Origin: Facklamia miroungae
GTDB taxonomy: Bacteria > Bacillota > Bacilli > Lactobacillales > Aerococcaceae
Reading direction: 5' to 3'
NCBI RefSeq assembly: GCF_012396555.1
Contig: NZ_JAAXPS010000004.1
Coordinates: forward strand, 1 to 64,000
Length of the DNA: 64,000 bases
The notes under the pieces are model-generated. The model worked only from the letters and a program-made list of their open reading frames with translations, was not told the origin of the DNA and searched no databases. Every line of letters begins with the position of its first letter. Position 1 is the stretch's first letter. The translations under genes and the position numbers were made by a program. Of the stretch, positions 1 through 10,781 are shown piece by piece.

Positions 1-78
1 AATAGACCCTTACACATTTTGGTGTTTGTCTTTGTTCAGTTTTCAATGAGCTTCGCTGTCATAAGTGACAACTTCTAT
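1..78 (-). other. Probable rRNA operon leader (running out of the window)
   Basis: Read on the minus strand, the segment after the promoter at 79-107 contains the stretch CATTGAAAACTGAACAAAG, which resembles the leader and spacer sequences of Firmicutes rRNA operons. No mature 16S sequence is reached before the window ends, so the rRNA gene itself is not seen. The identification is inference from promoter strength and leader resemblance. Confidence 0.55.
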
Positions 79-107
79 ATACTAGCATGGTTTGCTTTTT
101 TTGTCAA
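79..107 (-). promoter_or_regulatory. Strong sigma-A promoter, probably for an rRNA operon
   Basis: The minus strand has TTGACA (102-107), a 17-bp spacer and TAGTAT (79-84). An A-rich tract just upstream of the -35 could act as an UP element. It drives transcription leftward, away from the prepilin peptidase gene. Confidence 0.7.
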
Positions 108-284
108 ACCTTTTTTGAAGTTTTTTTGAATTTTCTTCTAAATATCTGTTTTTTTAGACATTTGCTAGCAGGAACTACATTTTACTACCATACTTCTTAT
201 GTGTCAATAGGTTTATAGATTATTTAGGCACTTTTTAATTAATTTTTCTGTATATAGAGATATGATGTTCTCAGGAGGATTTAA

Positions 285-953
285 ATGGTTTATTTCTTTT
301 ACTTTTACCTTGGTTCTTGTATGAGTAGTTTTACTCACTGCCTATCATATTCCCTTATTCGAAAGCGATTCGATTATTTGACGCGTTCAAAATGTGAACA
401 CTGTAAACAAAATCTCTTTTTTTGGCAATTATTTCCCCTTTTATCTTACTTATTTTTAAAAGGGCGGTGTTACTTTTGTAATATTCCTATTTCATCTGAC
501 CATTTTTATATCGAGTTATATGGCGGTTTATGTTCTTTGCTTCTTTTTTCTTACTCATCGCTTTCTTCTTTTTCTCTTGCCATGTATATGATTTTTATGA
601 TTATGGTATCGATGGATTTTTTGGGACGATGGGTTCCTGATTTGTTACAAATTGCTTTTTTACTGTTAGGTTTACTTTATAATAGTCAGTTGGAAATTAT
701 TTCTTTGCAAACTTTTCTTATTTTTTGTCTGTTTACCTTTTTAGTGCTTCTTACTGAACAAGCTTGGTTGGGGGGAGCCGATTTGAAATTCATTTGTATT
801 TCTTTACTCTATATTCCTTTTTCATTTTTTCCACTTTATTTATTTTTAGCTAGTTTATTTGCACTTTTTTATGCCTTTATTTCAAAGGATAAAATCATTC
901 CCTTTATACCTTATTTAATTTTTAGTTTCATTTTAATATATACTTGTACATAA
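285..953 (+). CDS. comC: Prepilin peptidase, type IV / competence pseudopilin processing (A24 family)
   Basis: This integral-membrane aspartyl protease would cleave and methylate prepilins, here most likely the competence pseudopilins of a com system that is not in this window. The 222-aa length is near the ComC norm. The N-terminal region has two CxxC pairs, CEHC and CYFC, typical of the A24 N-terminal domain, and the rest is hydrophobic with about six to eight membrane segments. The two catalytic aspartates fall in SMDFLGRWVPD and in GGADLKF. An AGGAGG ribosome binding site at about 271-276 supports the ATG. The gene stands alone, convergent with rpoC, and is one of few genes here against the direction of replication. 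The gene symbol is by family; no pilin genes are adjacent. Confidence 0.85.
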   Translation: MVYFFYFYLGSCMSSFTHCLSYSLIRKRFDYLTRSKCEHCKQNLFFWQLFPLLSYLFLKGRCYFCNIPISSDHFYIELYGGLCSLLLFSYSSLSSFSLAMYMIFMIMVSMDFLGRWVPDLLQIAFLLLGLLYNSQLEIISLQTFLIFCLFTFLVLLTEQAWLGGADLKFICISLLYIPFSFFPLYLFLASLFALFYAFISKDKIIPFIPYLIFSFILIYTCT

Positions 954-980
954 AAAACCCCCTTCAAAAAACTGAAGGGG
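952..980 (-). terminator. Intrinsic terminator after rpoC
   Basis: An 8-bp GC-rich stem (959-966 with 973-980) is followed on the minus strand by six T residues. It ends the rpoBC transcript and overlaps the stop codon of the convergent prepilin peptidase gene. On the plus strand there is no T-run, so it is mainly an rpoC terminator. Confidence 0.85.
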
Positions 981-996
981 TATAATATGTTACTTA

Positions 997-3900
997 TTAT
1001 TTCATTTGTTGCGGTTCTTCGGTCATTTCAGTTGGCATAGGAATCGTATCTTGAGTCGTTTGAATTTCAAGCTCTCTATAACTATTCATACCTGTTCCAG
1101 CTGGAATCAACTTACCGATAATTACATTTTCTTTCAGACCTATTAAGTAGTCACGATCGCCTCGAATCGCTGCATCAGTTAAGACGCGAGTTGTTTCTTG
1201 GAAAGAAGCTGCTGAGATAAATGATTTAGTCTCTAGGGCAGCTTTTGTGATTCCTAATAAGACTGGTCGTGCGGTAGCGGGTGTCTCTCCACTTGTAATC
1301 GTATCTTTATTAGCTTTTGCAAAGTCAGCTATATCCATGAGGGCTCCTGGCAAAATATCGGTTGAAGCTGGGTCCATTACACGTACTTTGCGTAACATTT
1401 GACGCGCCATCACTTCAACGTGTTTATCTCCAATTTCTACCCCTTGACCTCGGTATACAGCTTGAACTTCTCGCATGATATATTTTTGAACAGTTAATAC
1501 ATCAGTCACTTTTAATAACTCTTTCGGATCAATAGAACCTTCAGTTAATGCCTGACCACGCTCTACGCGATCACCTTCATTAACTTTCAATCGAGCAGCA
1601 TGCGCTACTTTATAAGTTCGATTATCTGTAACACCTGTGACCGTAATTTCTTTCAGCCGTTCACTCGTTTTTTCTTCGATAGAAGTCACAACACCTGCCA
1701 CCTCAGTGATGGTCGCTTGTCCTTTTGGAATACGCGCTTCAAATATTTCTTGGATACGCGGTAAACCTTGAGTGATATCACCACCACCAGCTACTCCTCC
1801 CGTATGGAAAGTACGCATTGTTAACTGGGTTCCTGGTTCTCCGATCGATTGAGCCGCGATCGTACCAACTGCTTCTCCAACTTCAACTTCAGAGCCTGTC
1901 GCTAAGTTTCGACCATAACAATGCTTACATACACCATGATCGGTATTACAAGTAAAGACGGACCGAATGGTTACAGCTTCAATGCCTGCTTTAATAATTT
2001 CAGCAGCCTTTTCATCTGTAATCAATTCTTGCGCTTTAACAATTACTTCACCCGTTTCGGGATGAATCACCGATTTGTGCGCATAACGGCCTTGTAAACG
2101 TTCTTCTAAAGATTCAATGACTGAGTTACCATCAGCGATTTCACGAATTTCAACCCCACGATCAGTACCACAATCTTCCTCACGAATAATAACATCTTGA
2201 GCCACATCTACTAAGCGTCGGGTTAAATAACCAGAGTCAGCAGTCTTCAAGGCTGTATCCGTCATTCCTTTACGAGCCCCATGAGTTGAGATAAACATCT
2301 CCATAACGTTCAATCCTTCTCGGAAGTTAGAGGTGATCGGCAACTCAATGATTTTACCTGAAGGAGCGGCCATGTTTCCACGCATCCCAGCTAATTGGGT
2401 GAAGTTCGAAATATTACCACGCGCACCTGAATCGGACATCATAAAAATCGGATTCAAACGAGGTAGGCTCTGTTGTAGATCTTTTTGAATTTGATCTTTA
2501 GCTAATTCCCATGTTCGGATAACGCTTTCGTAACGCTCATCTTCAGTTAATAGACCACGGCGTCGCATTCTAGTAATCTCATCAACTTTTGAGTGAGCTT
2601 TCTCTAGAATATCTGCTTTGGTATCTAGACTTAATACGTCCGCTACGCCGACTGTAATTCCTGATTGTGTTGAGTACTTATAGCCCAAGTCTTTCATCTT
2701 ATCAAGCATGATCGAAGTTTGAGTAATATGATAGTGCTTGAAGACTTCCGCAATAATATTACCAAAATCTTTTTTCTTGAATGGTGAGACTGGATCCATT
2801 TTTTCTATTGCTTCTTTAACATTTACACCGGGTTCTAAGAAATATATGTCAGGTGTTTTTTGTGTTAAGTTCTCATTTGATGGTTCATTCAAATAAGGAA
2901 ATTCATCTGGCATAATTTCATTAAAGAAGAGTTTCCCGATCGTAGTGACCATTAAACGTTCTTTTTGCCAATCAGTAAACGTTTTATTGGTAAAAGATTT
3001 TGCCGGAATAGCGACTCGCGTATGTAAGTGAACATAACCATTCTGGTAGGCGATTTCTGCTTCTGAGATTGAACTGAGAATCATTCCTTCTCCGACTCGA
3101 CCTGGTTCTTCTATCGTTAAATAATAGTTACCCAATACCATGTCCTGGGAAGGGGTTGCTACTGGTTTCCCATCCTTCGGACTTAAAATGTTTTGCGCAC
3201 CTAGCATGAGCAAACGAGCTTCTGCTTGAGCTTCTTCAGATAATGGTACGTGAACTGCCATTTGGTCCCCATCGAAGTCAGCGTTATAAGCGTTACATAC
3301 TAATGGATGTAACCGGATGGCCTTACCTTCGATTAGAACTGGCTCAAATGCTTGGATTCCTAAACGGTGTAAAGTAGGTGCCCGGTTCAATAGTACGGGA
3401 TGTTCTTTAATAACATCTTCAATCACTGGCCAAATCGCATCATGCTGAACCTCAATCATACGTTTAGCATTTTTTACGTTCCCAGCAATCTCGCGCTCTA
3501 CTAATTCTTTCATCACAAAAGGTTTGAATAATTCGATAGCCATCTCTTTTGGAATACCACATTGGTACATCTTTAAGAAAGGTCCTACAACGATAACGGA
3601 ACGTCCAGAATAATCCACACGTTTCCCTAAAAGGTTTTGACGGAAACGTCCTTGCTTACCTTTCAACATGTGGGAGAGCGACTTCAAAGGACGGTTACCT
3701 GGTCCGGTCACTGCCCGACCACGACGACCATTATCGATCAAAGCATCCACCGCTTCTTGTAACATACGCTTTTCATTTTGAACAATAATGTTTGGAGCTC
3801 CTAAATCTAATAGACGCTTCAAACGATTGTTACGGTTAATAACACGGCGATATAAATCATTTAAATCAGACGTTGCAAAGCGCCCGCCTTCTAATTGAAC

Positions 3901-4623
3901 CATAGGACGTAAATCAGGTGGAATAACAGGTAAAACATCTAGGACCATCCATTCTGGTTTATTTCCAGATTCTTGAAAAGAATCTAAGATATCCAAACGA
4001 CGAATGGCTCTGGTTCTTTTTTGTCCTGTTAATGTCTTTAGCTCTTCACGTAATTCACTGACTTCAGCGTCAACATCCACTGCTTGTAAAAGTTCTTTGA
4101 TAGCTTCTGCCCCCATTTTGGCATAAAAGCGATCACCAAATTCACGTTTTTTCTCGCGGTACTCTGTTTCTGTAAGTAGTGATTTATATTCAAGGCCTGT
4201 ATCACCTGGATCAATTACGATATAAGAAGCGAAATAAATAACTTCTTCTAATAGTCTTGGACTCATATCGAGGATAAGACCAATTCGACTTGGAATTCCC
4301 TTAAAATACCAAACGTGAGTAACTGGAGCAGCTAACTCAATGTGCCCCATTCTTTCACGACGAACTTTGGCACGTGTAACTTCAACACCACAACGATCAC
4401 ACACTCGACCTTTATAGCGCACACGTTTTAATTTCCCACAAGAACATTCCCAATCCTTAGTTGGACCAAAGATCCGCTCACAGAAAAGTCCGTCTTTTTC
4501 AGGTTTTAATGTTCGATAGTTGATGGTTTCTGGTTTTTTAACTTCCCCATAAGACCATGAACGGATTTTTTCAGGGGATGCGAGACCGATTTTCATGGAA
4601 TCAAATTTATTAACATCTATCAA
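997..4623 (-). CDS. rpoC: DNA-directed RNA polymerase subunit beta prime
   Basis: This is the clamp and catalytic subunit of RNA polymerase. The protein is 1,208 aa, the normal size for Firmicutes. The N-terminal zinc finger cysteines are C60, C62, C75 and C78. The Mg-binding catalytic motif NADFDGDQM is at residues 447-455, with the three aspartates at 449, 451 and 453. The second zinc site is in the CGTDRGV and [11 protein letters not shown] segments near residues 800-890. The start is TTG at 4621-4623, which gives the family N-terminus MIDVNKF and has AAGGAGG eight bases upstream. It lies about 90 bp downstream of rpoB in the same operon and ends at the terminator at 952-980. Confidence 0.98.
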   Translation of the reverse strand: MIDVNKFDSMKIGLASPEKIRSWSYGEVKKPETINYRTLKPEKDGLFCERIFGPTKDWECSCGKLKRVRYKGRVCDRCGVEVTRAKVRRERMGHIELAAPVTHVWYFKGIPSRIGLILDMSPRLLEEVIYFASYIVIDPGDTGLEYKSLLTETEYREKKREFGDRFYAKMGAEAIKELLQAVDVDAEVSELREELKTLTGQKRTRAIRRLDILDSFQESGNKPEWMVLDVLPVIPPDLRPMVQLEGGRFATSDLNDLYRRVINRNNRLKRLLDLGAPNIIVQNEKRMLQEAVDALIDNGRRGRAVTGPGNRPLKSLSHMLKGKQGRFRQNLLGKRVDYSGRSVIVVGPFLKMYQCGIPKEMAIELFKPFVMKELVEREIAGNVKNAKRMIEVQHDAIWPVIEDVIKEHPVLLNRAPTLHRLGIQAFEPVLIEGKAIRLHPLVCNAYNADFDGDQMAVHVPLSEEAQAEARLLMLGAQNILSPKDGKPVATPSQDMVLGNYYLTIEEPGRVGEGMILSSISEAEIAYQNGYVHLHTRVAIPAKSFTNKTFTDWQKERLMVTTIGKLFFNEIMPDEFPYLNEPSNENLTQKTPDIYFLEPGVNVKEAIEKMDPVSPFKKKDFGNIIAEVFKHYHITQTSIMLDKMKDLGYKYSTQSGITVGVADVLSLDTKADILEKAHSKVDEITRMRRRGLLTEDERYESVIRTWELAKDQIQKDLQQSLPRLNPIFMMSDSGARGNISNFTQLAGMRGNMAAPSGKIIELPITSNFREGLNVMEMFISTHGARKGMTDTALKTADSGYLTRRLVDVAQDVIIREEDCGTDRGVEIREIADGNSVIESLEERLQGRYAHKSVIHPETGEVIVKAQELITDEKAAEIIKAGIEAVTIRSVFTCNTDHGVCKHCYGRNLATGSEVEVGEAVGTIAAQSIGEPGTQLTMRTFHTGGVAGGGDITQGLPRIQEIFEARIPKGQATITEVAGVVTSIEEKTSERLKEITVTGVTDNRTYKVAHAARLKVNEGDRVERGQALTEGSIDPKELLKVTDVLTVQKYIMREVQAVYRGQGVEIGDKHVEVMARQMLRKVRVMDPASTDILPGALMDIADFAKANKDTITSGETPATARPVLLGITKAALETKSFISAASFQETTRVLTDAAIRGDRDYLIGLKENVIIGKLIPAGTGMNSYRELEIQTTQDTIPMPTEMTEEPQQMK

Positions 4624-4712
4624 GGGGCCGACCTCCTTCTTGATTTAAGCTGGTGTTTCCACCAATTAATGGAGTGCCTTTTCTCCAATGGCTCCAAGGC
4701 ATTTAGACACTA

Positions 4713-7700
4713 CTAGTCTTCAATCATTGAATCGATACTAGTAACTGAGGCTGAATTTTCTTCACTTTCACTTGTATGAACTATATGTCTTTCTCCAGCC
4801 GCTTTTTGATCTTCTTTATATTTTTCAAGTGCATTAAAGTTGATCACATCATCTTCGTCATCATCATCCAATAGTTCAATTTCTTTATCTTCAGCATCCA
4901 AGACTTTCAAGTCTAATCCTAAAGCTTGTAATTCTTTAACTAAGACTCGGAATGATTCAGGAACACCTGGTTTAGGTATCGCTTCACCTTTAACAATTGC
5001 TTCATAAGTTTTTACTCGACCTACTACATCATCTGATTTATAGGTCAGTATCTCTTGTAAGGTATAAGCTGCGCCATATGCTTCCAAAGCCCAAACTTCC
5101 ATCTCACCAAACCGCTGCCCACCAAACTGAGCTTTACCTCCAAGAGGCTGCTGAGTAACAAGTGAGTATGGTCCTGTAGACCGTGCGTGTAATTTGTCGT
5201 CTACCATGTGGGCGAGTTTTAACATATACATAACTCCGACTGAAACTTTACGGTCGAATGGTTCCCCTGTACGGCCATCATAGAGTGTAGTTTTAGCATC
5301 AGGTTCTAACCCAGCTTCTTTAACAGTTGCCCAGACATCTTCTTCGTTTGCCCCATCAAAGACAGGAGTTGCAAAATTAATACCAAGTTGACGTCCGGCC
5401 ATTCCTAAGTGTAATTCAAATACTTGTCCGATATTCATACGCGATGGCACCCCAAGTGGATTCAACATGATATCAACGGGTGTTCCGTCCGGCATGAACG
5501 GCATATCTTCTTCCGGCATGATTAAAGAGACAACCCCTTTATTCCCATGGCGTCCAGCCATTTTATCGCCGACTTGAATTTTACGTTTTTGAACAATATA
5601 AACGCGAACTAGTTTATTCACACCTGGTGAAAGTTCATCTCCATTTTCACGGGTAAAGATTTTGACATCGTGAACAATACCGCCGCCACCGTGTGGTACT
5701 CTTAAAGAAGTATCACGCACTTCACGCGCTTTTTCACCAAAAATGGCATGTAAAAGACGTTCTTCAGCTGTCAGTTCTGTGACACCTTTTGGTGTAACCT
5801 TCCCAACTAAAATATCACCATCACGCACTTCGGCACCCACCATAATAATACCATCCTTATCGAGGTATTTAAGGGCATCTTCACCCACGTTAGGGATTTC
5901 ACGGGTAATTTCTTCAGGACCTAACTTGGTGTCACGCGATTCAGACTCATATTCTTCAATGTGGATCGAAGTATAGACATCATCTTTCACTAGACGTTCA
6001 GACATAATAATGGCATCTTCATAGTTGTATCCATCCCATGTCATGAAAGCGACAAGAGGGTTTTGACCCAAGGCCATTTCTCCATTTTCCATAGAGGAAC
6101 CGTCTGCTAAAATTTCATTTTCATCGACTTGATCTCCCACTTCGACAATAGGGCGTTGATTATAACAAGTACCTGCGTTTGACCTTGCAAACTTAGTCAA
6201 ACGATATTCGTCGATTGACCCGTCCTCTAATTGAACACGGATACGTTCTGCATCGACATATGTCACACGACCCGGTCTGCGGCAGATTAGTGCAGCTCCG
6301 GAGTCATGGGCCGCTTTATATTCGATACCTGTCCCGATAATTGGGGCTTTTGGACGAATTAATGGAACAGCTTGGCGCTGCATGTTAGCTCCCATTAAAG
6401 CCCGGTTAGAGTCATCATTTTCTAAGAATGGAATAGATGCTGTCGCAACCGCAACAACTTGTTTTGGTGAAACGTCCATAAAATCAACGGTATTAGTCTT
6501 TACTTCTAAGTTTTGATCTTTATACCGTGCCATTACGGTGTCGTTCGCAAATGTTCCATCTTCATTTAAGCGCGAGTTCGCTTGAGCAATAATATATAGG
6601 TCTTCTTCGTCAGCAGATAAATAAGTAATTTCTTCAGTAACAATCTTATTTGCTTTGTCAACCTTACGATAAGGCGTTTCGATAAAACCATAACGATTAA
6701 TCTTAGCGTAAGAAGATAAAGAGTTGATCAAACCAATGTTTGGTCCTTCTGGTGTTTCAATTGGACACATACGGCCATAGTGAGAGTAATGTACGTCGCG
6801 GACTTCATATCCGGCACGGTCACGGGTTAATCCTCCTGGTCCTAATGCAGAAAGACGACGCTTGTGAGTCAGCTCACCTAACGGGTTCGTTTGGTCCATA
6901 AATTGGGATAATTGAGAAGACCCAAAAAACTCCTTAATAGCTGCTACCACTGGACGAATGTTAATCAATTGTTGCGGGGTCATGGTCGATATATCCTGTA
7001 AGGACATTCTCTCGCGCACGACTCTTTCCATCCGTGATAATCCGATACGGAATTGATTTTGTAATAATTCACCAACTGAACGGATGCGACGATTACCCAA
7101 GTGGTCAATATCATCTGTTGACCCTACTTGTTCATTCAATAGTAGGTAATAGTTCATAGAAGCGATGATATCGGCAGGGGTTAAGTGATGTACCCCTTCA
7201 AGATTAGCGTTACCTACAATATTAATCACACGATCCGCATCAATTGGAGAGTAAACTTTAACAATTTGTAAATCAATTGGTTCTCCAATTACACCATCTG
7301 GTGAAGGGGTATAGGTATAAACATTTAAACCGTTATCTAAATAAGGGATTAAGCGTTCAATATCGCCAGCACTTAGTTCTGTGCCTTCTGTAAAGAGTAC
7401 CTCGCCTGTTTCTGGATCCGCTAATGTTTCTGCTAGCGTCATGCCTAAAAGACGGTGTTTAAGATGGAGCTTTTTATTTATTTTATAGCGTCCTACTGGT
7501 GCCAAATCATAGCGTCTTGGATCGAAGAAACGAGCAGTTAATAAATTACGTGAAGAATCTGCTGTTTTTGGCTCTCCTGGACGGAGGCGTTCATAAATAT
7601 CTTTCAAGGCTTCTTCAGCACGCGAATCAGAAATATTCTTATGAACATCTTTTGCTAAGGTGTCATTTAATAAGGTGGTCTCTGATAAAATTTCGATAAT

Positions 7701-8321
7701 TTCATCATCTTCACCGAATCCAAGCGCACGGATTAAAGCTGTAATTGGCAGTTTTCGTGTGCGATCAATTCTAACATAAGCAATACCTTTAGCGTCTGTT
7801 TCAAATTCTAACCAAGCACCTCGGTTAGGAATAACAGTTGATGCAAAAGTATGTCTTGATTTTTTATCTACTTTATCATGAAAATAAACACCCGGTGAGC
7901 GCACTAACTGAGAAACGATAACACGCTCCGCGCCGTTGATAATGAAAGTTCCCATGTCGGTCATAATCGGGAAATCCCCAAAGAATACTTCTTGCTCTTT
8001 CACTTCGCCGGTTTCTTTATTAACTAAACGTAAATTAACATAAATCGGCTTCGAGTAATTGGCATCATGAGCTCGAGCTTCTTCTACTGAATACTTAGCC
8101 TCTTGGAATGAGTAATCATGGAAATAAAGTTCTAAATTTTCTGTATGGTCGACGATTGGTGAGATATCTTCGAACATTGTTTTTAATCCTTCATCTAAAA
8201 ACCACTTATAAGAATCGGTTTGGATTTCAATCAAGTTCGGTAATTCTAATACTTCATCAATTCGTGCATAACTACGACGTTCTGCTTTTTTACCATATTT
8301 CACGATATGATGTTGACTCAA
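4713..8321 (-). CDS. rpoB: DNA-directed RNA polymerase subunit beta
   Basis: RpoB forms the catalytic core of RNA polymerase with RpoC. It is about 1,200 aa with conserved lobe and fork regions. The rifampicin cluster segment [20 protein letters not shown] is intact, with no recognisable resistance change. The C-terminus has an acidic, poorly conserved tail. An in-frame GTG at 8328-8330 would add three residues but sits directly on the ribosome binding site. TTG at 8319-8321 has AGAGGGG at good spacing and gives [10 protein letters not shown], matching the family N-terminus, so I chose it. The gene follows a leader of about 260 nt with a terminator-like hairpin, and unusually it is not next to rplL. 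Confidence 0.97.
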   Translation of the reverse strand: MSQHHIVKYGKKAERRSYARIDEVLELPNLIEIQTDSYKWFLDEGLKTMFEDISPIVDHTENLELYFHDYSFQEAKYSVEEARAHDANYSKPIYVNLRLVNKETGEVKEQEVFFGDFPIMTDMGTFIINGAERVIVSQLVRSPGVYFHDKVDKKSRHTFASTVIPNRGAWLEFETDAKGIAYVRIDRTRKLPITALIRALGFGEDDEIIEILSETTLLNDTLAKDVHKNISDSRAEEALKDIYERLRPGEPKTADSSRNLLTARFFDPRRYDLAPVGRYKINKKLHLKHRLLGMTLAETLADPETGEVLFTEGTELSAGDIERLIPYLDNGLNVYTYTPSPDGVIGEPIDLQIVKVYSPIDADRVINIVGNANLEGVHHLTPADIIASMNYYLLLNEQVGSTDDIDHLGNRRIRSVGELLQNQFRIGLSRMERVVRERMSLQDISTMTPQQLINIRPVVAAIKEFFGSSQLSQFMDQTNPLGELTHKRRLSALGPGGLTRDRAGYEVRDVHYSHYGRMCPIETPEGPNIGLINSLSSYAKINRYGFIETPYRKVDKANKIVTEEITYLSADEEDLYIIAQANSRLNEDGTFANDTVMARYKDQNLEVKTNTVDFMDVSPKQVVAVATASIPFLENDDSNRALMGANMQRQAVPLIRPKAPIIGTGIEYKAAHDSGAALICRRPGRVTYVDAERIRVQLEDGSIDEYRLTKFARSNAGTCYNQRPIVEVGDQVDENEILADGSSMENGEMALGQNPLVAFMTWDGYNYEDAIIMSERLVKDDVYTSIHIEEYESESRDTKLGPEEITREIPNVGEDALKYLDKDGIIMVGAEVRDGDILVGKVTPKGVTELTAEERLLHAIFGEKAREVRDTSLRVPHGGGGIVHDVKIFTRENGDELSPGVNKLVRVYIVQKRKIQVGDKMAGRHGNKGVVSLIMPEEDMPFMPDGTPVDIMLNPLGVPSRMNIGQVFELHLGMAGRQLGINFATPVFDGANEEDVWATVKEAGLEPDAKTTLYDGRTGEPFDRKVSVGVMYMLKLAHMVDDKLHARSTGPYSLVTQQPLGGKAQFGGQRFGEMEVWALEAYGAAYTLQEILTYKSDDVVGRVKTYEAIVKGEAIPKPGVPESFRVLVKELQALGLDLKVLDAEDKEIELLDDDDEDDVINFNALEKYKEDQKAAGERHIVHTSESEENSASVTSIDSMIED

Positions 8322-8394
8322 ACAATTCACCCCTCTAATTTATTACGTAGCGAATGGTGATTCTTCTAGGCTTGCTGTAACTATCGGCTTGCAG

Positions 8395-8434
8395 GTTACA
8401 TTTTGTTTACAAACGTTACGTTTTGTTTACAAAA
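8395..8434 (-). repeat. Tandem 20-bp repeat in the rpoB leader
   Basis: Units at 8395-8414 and 8415-8434 share GTTAC and the core TTTTGTTTACAAA (8401-8413 and 8421-8433). The flanks also form an inverted repeat, CATTTTGT at 8399-8406 with ACAAAATG at 8429-8436, so the transcript can fold here. Function is unknown. Confidence 0.75.
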
Positions 8435-8458
8435 TGTGTTTTGCCTGCTTTTAAGGGC

Positions 8459-8512
8459 AAAAAAAAGACAAAAGAATTGATTTTAATCGCCTAAGCTTCC
8501 TCAATCTTTTGT
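8459..8512 (-). terminator. Terminator-like hairpin (candidate attenuator) in the rpoB leader
   Basis: On the minus strand, ACAAAAGATTGA (8501-8512) pairs with TCAATTCTTTTGT (8468-8480). A run of T residues follows (8459-8466). It lies roughly 70 nt after the promoter and upstream of rpoB, so it could lower or regulate rpoBC transcription. Confidence 0.6.
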
Positions 8513-8588
8513 TTACTCTGCCAAAATCGCCGACCGGACAATATTTCGGTGCCATTTTGAATTCAATGTTCACGCTATGCGTTATTCA

Positions 8589-8617
8589 ATAATACATTGT
8601 GTTCAATAAAATGTCAA
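8589..8617 (-). promoter_or_regulatory. Sigma-A promoter of rpoBC
   Basis: The minus strand has consensus TTGACA (8612-8617), a 17-bp spacer and TATTAT (8589-8594). No rplL read-through is available here because rplL lies 9 kb away, so rpoBC needs this promoter. Confidence 0.85.
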
Positions 8618-8665
8618 GCCTTTTTTATTGAAATGAGCTTAAAAAATGATTCTGTAAATTAAAGC

Positions 8666-8693
8666 ATCCACCCACTGACTTCAGTAGGTGGAT
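8666..8693 (-). terminator. Hairpin after ktrA, probable terminator
   Basis: A strong stem (ATCCACC with GGTGGAT, 8666-8693) lies right after the ktrA stop on the minus strand. The following T-run is weak and interrupted, so termination efficiency is uncertain. Confidence 0.5.
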
Positions 8694-8699
8694 AGGTAG

Positions 8700-9365
8700 C
8701 TATACTTCTTTTTCTAACAGCATTTTTGCTTCATTACTATTGGTCAAACCAACAAAGAGATCACTTTCTTCGATAATAAAGCTAGGATTAACATTAACAT
8801 CAAAGCCTTCTTCAATACGAGACTTAATTGCGATCAAATTAATGTCATATTGTCCTCTAAAATTAATTTCCTCAATCGTTTTGCCAATCCAACTTTTTCG
8901 AGCGGTAAATTCAACAATATGACTTTGAGAATCTAATTGAATTAAATCCAACACTGAATCATTCGTTAATTCATTGCCAATCCTGACCCCCATATCGGTT
9001 TCTGGTAGAATGACTCGGTCGACCCCTAATTTTAATAGAACTTCTTTATATTCTTCTTTTCGCGTTTTTGCGATAATAATAGGTATCCTTAACTTTTGTA
9101 AGGACAGTAAAGTGGTAATAGTATTATCAAATTTCGATGAAGACGCAATAATCGCCATCTTTGCTTCACCTACACCAGCTTCTTTCAATACCTCATATTT
9201 GGTAAAATCGCCTTGAACTGCCACTTCCACTTGGCTAGCAATTGCTTCAACCAGTTCCATATCCCGGTCGATTACGATTACCTGCTTGTGATTGTCCGCT
9301 AAAGTTTTTGCGAGTGAAGTACCAAATAAGCCCAGACCCAATACTGCTATTATTTCTTTTTTCAT
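8700..9365 (-). CDS. ktrA: Ktr potassium uptake system regulatory subunit (RCK/TrkA family)
   Basis: This is the cytoplasmic gating ring of a Ktr-type potassium channel. The 221-aa length is typical of KtrA/KtrC. The N-terminal RCK_N Rossmann domain begins with the nucleotide-binding glycine motif GLGLFG at about residues 10-15, and the ribose-binding acidic residue follows in VIDRD. The C-terminal RCK_C domain covers about residues 135-221 and binds ligands such as cyclic di-AMP in KtrA relatives. It lies 14 bp downstream of the membrane subunit ktrB, as expected for an operon. The link to c-di-AMP and GdpP, also in this window, is inference from family knowledge. Confidence 0.9.
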   Translation of the reverse strand: MKKEIIAVLGLGLFGTSLAKTLADNHKQVIVIDRDMELVEAIASQVEVAVQGDFTKYEVLKEAGVGEAKMAIIASSSKFDNTITTLLSLQKLRIPIIIAKTRKEEYKEVLLKLGVDRVILPETDMGVRIGNELTNDSVLDLIQLDSQSHIVEFTARKSWIGKTIEEINFRGQYDINLIAIKSRIEEGFDVNVNPSFIIEESDLFVGLTNSNEAKMLLEKEV

Positions 9366-9379
9366 TTTTATCTCCTTAT

Positions 9380-10726
9380 TTAACCAATCATTAAATTGCC
9401 CTGTGGATACTTAATTTTAGAAGGTTTACGTCCCATATTAGCAGACCAAAAGACAGTTAATAAGCCAATACGTCCAATTAACATCATAAACATTAAAACT
9501 GTTTTACCAATCGGCGTTAAATTAGGGGTCAATCCCATGCTCAAACCAACCGTAGAAAAGCAGGAAACAACCTCTACGACAATATACTCAATCCCAAACC
9601 CTGGCGGAATCGTCTCCGTAATTAACAAAATCATCGTTGCAAAAGTAATCAAAACCATACCCGAAATTAAAATGAAAACTGCCTTTAAAATAGCCCCATC
9701 AGGAATCGCTCTCTTAAAAATAATTCTACCCTTACGGTGAATAGCTGATGAAGAAAAGATGAGTAAGGTTGCCAAAGTCGTCGTCTTAATTCCTCCCCCC
9801 GTAGAACCAGAAGAAGCTCCAATAAACATAAGTACAATTGTAAGAAATATGCCTGCAGGCGATAGCAAGGTATAGTCAATATTGGAATAACCTGCTGTTC
9901 GCGGTGTGACTGCCAAAAAGAGGTAGTTAATGCCTTTCATCAATCCTGACTGGTTTTGAAACAAGACAGAATCCTGTTCAGTAATCGCAAATAAAATGGT
10001 TCCTCCTATCAGCAAGACAATTGTAATCATTAGTACGATCTTGGTATGCCAAAGTAGTTTTTGATTACGATTAAAAGTTAACAAGTCTCGCCAAACGATA
10101 AATCCCAAACCTCCTATAATAATTAGGACAATACAGGTTATAAGGACTAAAGGATTATCTTGGAAACCAACCAATGAGTCTCCTAACAAATCAAATCCTG
10201 CATTACAAAAGGCCGAAATACTATGGAAGACTGAATAATAAATTCCTTTTAACCAACCAAAACGTGGAATAAAATCAATTCCTAAGATCACAGCCCCACT
10301 TATTTGTACAATTAATGAAAACTGAATGATATACCTTAGCAAATCCCTAACTTCTGAAATATCTGAAATGTTTAAAGACTCTAACAAAACTTTATGGAGT
10401 CTTAAATTAATTTGCTTACCCATATAGATAAAGAGAGTAACCCATAATGTCATGAAACCCAAACCGCCTATTTCAATCAAGATCAAGATAATTGTACGAC
10501 CAATGTAATTCCAATGCTCCGTCGTATTAACTGTCACGTTACCCGTCACACAAACTGCTGAAACAGCCGTAAACCACGCATCAATTAACTTCGTCCACTG
10601 ACCCGATTGACTCGCTAAAGGTGTAGCTAAGAGCAAGCCCCCAATAAATGATATTAAAACGAACATTAAAACAATGTATATCGGAGCAGAAATCTGGGTG
10701 AAAAAATTTTGAACCCTATTGAACAA
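9380..10726 (-). CDS. ktrB: Ktr potassium uptake system membrane subunit (TrkH/KtrB family)
   Basis: This is the ion-conducting subunit of a potassium transporter with four pore-loop repeats. The filter segments are visible as AVCVTGN, FCNAGFD, TPRTAGYS and CFSTVGLS. About ten hydrophobic segments follow one another through the whole protein. An ATG at 10754-10756 would add ten polar residues but has no ribosome binding site. TTG at 10724-10726 sits behind AAGGGAGAAGG and starts directly before the first membrane segment, so I prefer it. It is co-transcribed with ktrA 14 bp downstream. The methyltransferase gene lies upstream. Confidence 0.9.
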   Translation of the reverse strand: MFNRVQNFFTQISAPIYIVLMFVLISFIGGLLLATPLASQSGQWTKLIDAWFTAVSAVCVTGNVTVNTTEHWNYIGRTIILILIEIGGLGFMTLWVTLFIYMGKQINLRLHKVLLESLNISDISEVRDLLRYIIQFSLIVQISGAVILGIDFIPRFGWLKGIYYSVFHSISAFCNAGFDLLGDSLVGFQDNPLVLITCIVLIIIGGLGFIVWRDLLTFNRNQKLLWHTKIVLMITIVLLIGGTILFAITEQDSVLFQNQSGLMKGINYLFLAVTPRTAGYSNIDYTLLSPAGIFLTIVLMFIGASSGSTGGGIKTTTLATLLIFSSSAIHRKGRIIFKRAIPDGAILKAVFILISGMVLITFATMILLITETIPPGFGIEYIVVEVVSCFSTVGLSMGLTPNLTPIGKTVLMFMMLIGRIGLLTVFWSANMGRKPSKIKYPQGNLMIG

Positions 10727-10781
10727 ATAACCTTCTCCCTTCTCGTGATCACACATATTAGAATCGTTTAATGCGCTAAAA

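Larger units (their letters stand above)
8322..8582 (-). other. Long 5' leader of rpoBC
   Basis: No gene was found between rpoB and the ktrA terminator region. On the minus strand this is a leader of about 260 nt between the promoter at 8589-8617 and rpoB. It contains a terminator-like hairpin (8459-8512) and, closer to rpoB, a tandem 20-bp repeat (8395-8434). Confidence 0.7.
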
